Shown here piece after piece: positions 61,483 through 64,000 of a stretch of 64,000 nucleotides of DNA; positions within the stretch are counted from its first letter, which is position 1, and each line of letters starts with the position of its first letter. A program made the translations under genes and the position numbers. The notes below the pieces were generated by a model. It worked only from the letters and a program-made list of their open reading frames with translations. It ran no database searches and was not told the DNA's origin. Source of the stretch: CAWDDA01 sp963813345 (GTDB lineage Bacteria; Acidobacteriota; Blastocatellia; RBC074); assembly GCA_963813345.1 (NCBI GenBank), contig CAWEYR010000019.1:182891-246890 (forward strand), given 5' to 3'.

Positions 61483-63918
61483 CTATTGCGGCAAGCGGAT
61501 CCGCCGCAATAGATCCTGAAAGCGTTGGTCGGAGCGCAAGCTGTCATACATCGGGTCGGCGGACACATAGGGAAGATTCGGATATCGCTTGCTGTACGCC
61601 TTTTCAAGCAGCGCAAACGCCTCATCACGCTTATTCAAGGATGCGTAAAGAACCGGCAGCCCATACCAATCAACCGTTTTCAGGTCTACACGCCGCAGTA
61701 TTTCCTCAGCCTTGGCGCGCTCGCCTGATCTGGCGAGCGCATTAGCCAGGGATATTTCGTATTCGTTACCGCCATCGCCCAACCTTACAGACTCGCGGTA
61801 TGCCGCTATTGCCTCGCTATACCTTCCTTTGGCCATGTAAAAATCGCCAAGCCGATAGTGTCCGTGCGCAGAATCCGGATTCAATTCGAGCGTCTTCCGA
61901 AAGTCTTCGCCGGCTTCATCATAACGTCGGGCAGCGTACAGAAAATCGGCGACAGACCACTTTACGACCAACGTCAGCGGGTCAAGTTCTCGTGCTCGTC
62001 TGGCTTCAGCTACGGCTTCATCGTACCGCTTCATCAGCAGCAGATAAGCGCTGTAGCCGATGTGAGCCTGCGGCAGGTTCGGGTTCAACTCAATGGCTCG
62101 CTGGTATTCCCGTCCGGCATCTTCCCATTCCCAATTGTCTAATTTGATTTGTGCCAGCGCAAAGTGCGCCTGGGCGAGATTCGGGTCGAGTTCCAACGCC
62201 TTGCTGGCGGCAGCCAACCGTTTAGCGTCCTCCTGCTCGTTGCGTCCATAGACTTCGGCTAATTCGGCATAGGCGAGCGCATATTTTGGGTCGAGGGACA
62301 CGGCTTGCTGATAATGTTCGATGGCTTTGTTCCGATTTTCCCGATCTGACTTAGCAAAGTAGGATCGCCCCTTGAGCAGCAGTTCATACGCCTGCGGATT
62401 TGCCGTACCCTGATTAGCGAGTTGCTGCGCTTGCGTTCCCGACAAACGTAAGCGCAAATTTTCGGCAATCTCACGCGCGATGTCGGTTTGCAACACCTGC
62501 ACGTCCGCCGCCTTACGCGTGAAATTCTCGCCCCACAACTGCTTGTTCTCGCGCACGTCCGTCACATCCACGCGAATCACATAACCATCACCCCGTTGCA
62601 CCACTCGACCTGTGACAAGCGCATGCACACCGAGCGAGTCGGCAATCTGTTTCAAGTCCAAATTTTGTCCGCGATAACGAAACGACGAACTGCGGGCGAT
62701 GACTTTCAGTTGCGGCAATTGCGAGAGCCGGTCAATCACGCTCTCGCTCACGCCATCCGACAGGTATTCCAGCTCCGCGTTGCCACTCGCATTTTCAAAC
62801 GGCAACACGGCGATGGATTCGATCTGTTGACTGTTCGGTGTGAATGAACGATAGCCAAAGTATCCGCCGACAACAACCAGCAAACTCAAGCCTGCCGCCA
62901 ACCACCATTTTTGCGCTTTGGGTTTGTTTGACGCGGTTGGTTGCGTGCTTCCAGCCGCCGTTGCCAACGCCTCCGGCGCAGCGGCGGTCGTTTGCTGCAA
63001 CATCAGCGTTTGCGCTTCATCGGATTCGTTGTCCGCCGAATCGCGTTTGTATTCCGACTCCACCAGTAACCGCATTTGCAGTTTCTTCAAATCCGCCAGC
63101 ATAGCCTGCGCACTCGAATAACGTTCCTCCACCTTCTTCGCCAAAGCCTGACTGACAATGCGTGTGAGTTCAGCGGGAACCTCCGATGCGAGCGGTGGCG
63201 GTTCGTGTTCGAGGATGGCGACAATGACATGATTGACCGTCTCGCCCCTGAACGGCTGATGGCGCGTGAGCATTTCGTAGAGCATCACGCCGAGGCTGAA
63301 AATATCAGTGCGTGCGTCAACGGTTTTGCCGCGCGCCTGTTCGGGCGACATATAAGCAACCGTGCCCATCACGGTTCCGGCTTGCGTCAGTCCCAGGTTG
63401 CGCGTTTCGGCCTCTGGATCAAGCCGCGCGGGTTCACTCAGCTTTGCCAAACCGAAATCCAGCACTTTGACGATGCCGTCTTTGCGCAGCATCACATTTT
63501 CCGGTTTGATGTCGCGGTGAATGATGTTCGCTTCGTGCGCAGCAACGAGCGCCTGTGCGGTTTGCACGGCAATATCTAATGCTTCATTCAATGACAATGA
63601 CCCTCGTTGCAAACGAGCGCGCAAGGTTTCGCCATCAATAAACTCAGCGGAGAGAAAATGTGTCTCGCCTTCTACACCGAATTCGTGAATGGTCAGAATG
63701 TTAGGATGATTCAAGGCCGAGGCAGCAAAGGCTTCCTGCTCAAAGCGGCGCAAGCGGTCTCTATCCTGTGCAATGGATTCGGGCAATACCTTGAGCGCGA
63801 CCTTACGTTTGAGGCGGGCGTCTTCGGCCAACCACACTTCGCCCATTCCGCCCGCGCCGAGTTTGGCGACGATGCGGTAATGCGCGAGTGTAGCGTTGGC
63901 TGACAGTTCCTGATTCAT
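61483..63918 (-). CDS. Ser/Thr protein kinase with TolB-like/TPR region
   Basis: 811 residues, intact. Kinase domain ~10-275 (LGAGGMGEVWLAED, KVALKVLPES, HRDIKPENVM, DFGLAKL, MSPEQARG), a linker, a transmembrane helix (WWLAAGLSLLVVVGGYFGYRSF, ~345), a TolB/FlgO-like domain (SIAVLPFENASGNAELEYLSDGVSE, LGVHALVTGRVVQRG) and TPR units (KYALAYAELAEVYGRNE, NLAQAHFALAQIKLDNWEWEDAG, NLPQAHIGYSAYLLLMKRYDEAVAEARRA, SAHGHYRLGDFYMAKGRYSEAIAAYRES). Its first ~1.1 kb duplicates 58187-59306. The signal is probably received by the TPR part outside the membrane. Start MNQELSANATLAHYRI. Confidence 0.94.
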   Translation of the reverse strand: MNQELSANATLAHYRIVAKLGAGGMGEVWLAEDARLKRKVALKVLPESIAQDRDRLRRFEQEAFAASALNHPNILTIHEFGVEGETHFLSAEFIDGETLRARLQRGSLSLNEALDIAVQTAQALVAAHEANIIHRDIKPENVMLRKDGIVKVLDFGLAKLSEPARLDPEAETRNLGLTQAGTVMGTVAYMSPEQARGKTVDARTDIFSLGVMLYEMLTRHQPFRGETVNHVIVAILEHEPPPLASEVPAELTRIVSQALAKKVEERYSSAQAMLADLKKLQMRLLVESEYKRDSADNESDEAQTLMLQQTTAAAPEALATAAGSTQPTASNKPKAQKWWLAAGLSLLVVVGGYFGYRSFTPNSQQIESIAVLPFENASGNAELEYLSDGVSESVIDRLSQLPQLKVIARSSSFRYRGQNLDLKQIADSLGVHALVTGRVVQRGDGYVIRVDVTDVRENKQLWGENFTRKAADVQVLQTDIAREIAENLRLRLSGTQAQQLANQGTANPQAYELLLKGRSYFAKSDRENRNKAIEHYQQAVSLDPKYALAYAELAEVYGRNEQEDAKRLAAASKALELDPNLAQAHFALAQIKLDNWEWEDAGREYQRAIELNPNLPQAHIGYSAYLLLMKRYDEAVAEARRARELDPLTLVVKWSVADFLYAARRYDEAGEDFRKTLELNPDSAHGHYRLGDFYMAKGRYSEAIAAYRESVRLGDGGNEYEISLANALARSGERAKAEEILRRVDLKTVDWYGLPVLYASLNKRDEAFALLEKAYSKRYPNLPYVSADPMYDSLRSDQRFQDLLRRIRLPQ

Positions 63919-63926
63919 CCTGATGC
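62806..63926 (-). repeat. 1.1-kb direct duplication, copy B
   Basis: Intact partner of 58187-59306. Together they form direct repeats ~3.5 kb apart, so homologous recombination could delete or amplify the GNAT-nitrilase/DUF2200 segment, or exchange TPR regions between kinases. Confidence 0.92.
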
Positions 63927-64000
63927 AAATTCACTCCGGCAGGTTCATCCGTCCGGCTTCCACGTCCTTTCTCCATGCGTTCACCTAAATCGAAGTCGGC

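Overview
The window looks like a chromosomal segment of an acidobacterium, most likely of the Blastocatellia (subdivision 4) type. This is inferred from gene content, not from a marker gene. The clues are an Oar-like TonB-dependent receptor, several Ser/Thr kinases fused to PD40 beta-propellers or TPRs, winged-helix regulators with propeller or TPR tails, futalosine-route menaquinone genes (mqnA, menG), and many long palindromes between genes. Base composition is moderately G+C-rich throughout. About 25 to 30 single-base frame breaks are scattered over the window. They hit even genes expected to be essential (thyA, glmM), so most are probably assembly or sequencing indels; the TonB receptor is an outlier with about ten.

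Layout. 1-5 kb: amino-acid permease (cut by the window edge) and a broken Oar-like receptor. 5-7.3 kb (minus): membrane cytochrome b with a Tat-exported molybdopterin oxidoreductase, then a fasciclin protein. 7.4-12.1 kb: an FAD oxidoreductase joined in frame to a SARP/BTAD-type regulator, its TolB-like/TPR continuation, and an ECF sigma factor preceded by an 11-bp phased repeat array. 12-20.7 kb: folA-thyA, glgP, small secreted proteins, mqnA, a hydrolase, a methyltransferase and an allene-oxide-cyclase-like secreted protein. 20.8-28.5 kb: a CadC-like winged-helix/propeller regulator whose start codon abuts a second, eight-unit 11-bp phased array, then an LEA-like membrane protein, a catalytically dead-looking M16 protein, menG and a penicillin-binding protein. 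28.9-32 kb: cdaA-cdaR-glmM (c-di-AMP synthesis and cell-wall precursor). 32-34.4 kb: a 762-residue protein I cannot assign. 35.3-41.9 kb: a zinc-ribbon / pseudo-FGE / PEGA-FGE / VanY-like / beta-barrel / MscS series with start-stop overlaps, probably an envelope operon. 42-44.3 kb: uracil-DNA glycosylase and a TPR protein.

44.3-50 kb is an accessory zone: tRNA-Ala(CGC) with an integrase pseudogene against its 3' end, two further integrase fragments lying head to head, the 3' half of a tRNA-Cys (an attachment-site scar), a truncated P-loop kinase, a broken amine oxidase, a Gfo/Idh/MocA oxidoreductase and a HEAT protein. 51.3-63.9 kb (minus): four large Ser/Thr kinases. Two of them share a nearly identical 1.1-kb kinase/TM block, with a GNAT-nitrilase fusion and a DUF2200 protein between the copies.

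The most striking features outside the genes are (i) the two 11-bp phased arrays, which look like operators for OmpR/SARP-type winged-helix proteins, and (ii) a set of intergenic palindrome families that reach into gene 3' ends, supply stop codons (typically the TAG of CTTTAG, or of GTAG at a palindrome edge) and are translated as repeat-derived C-terminal tails on otherwise unrelated proteins.
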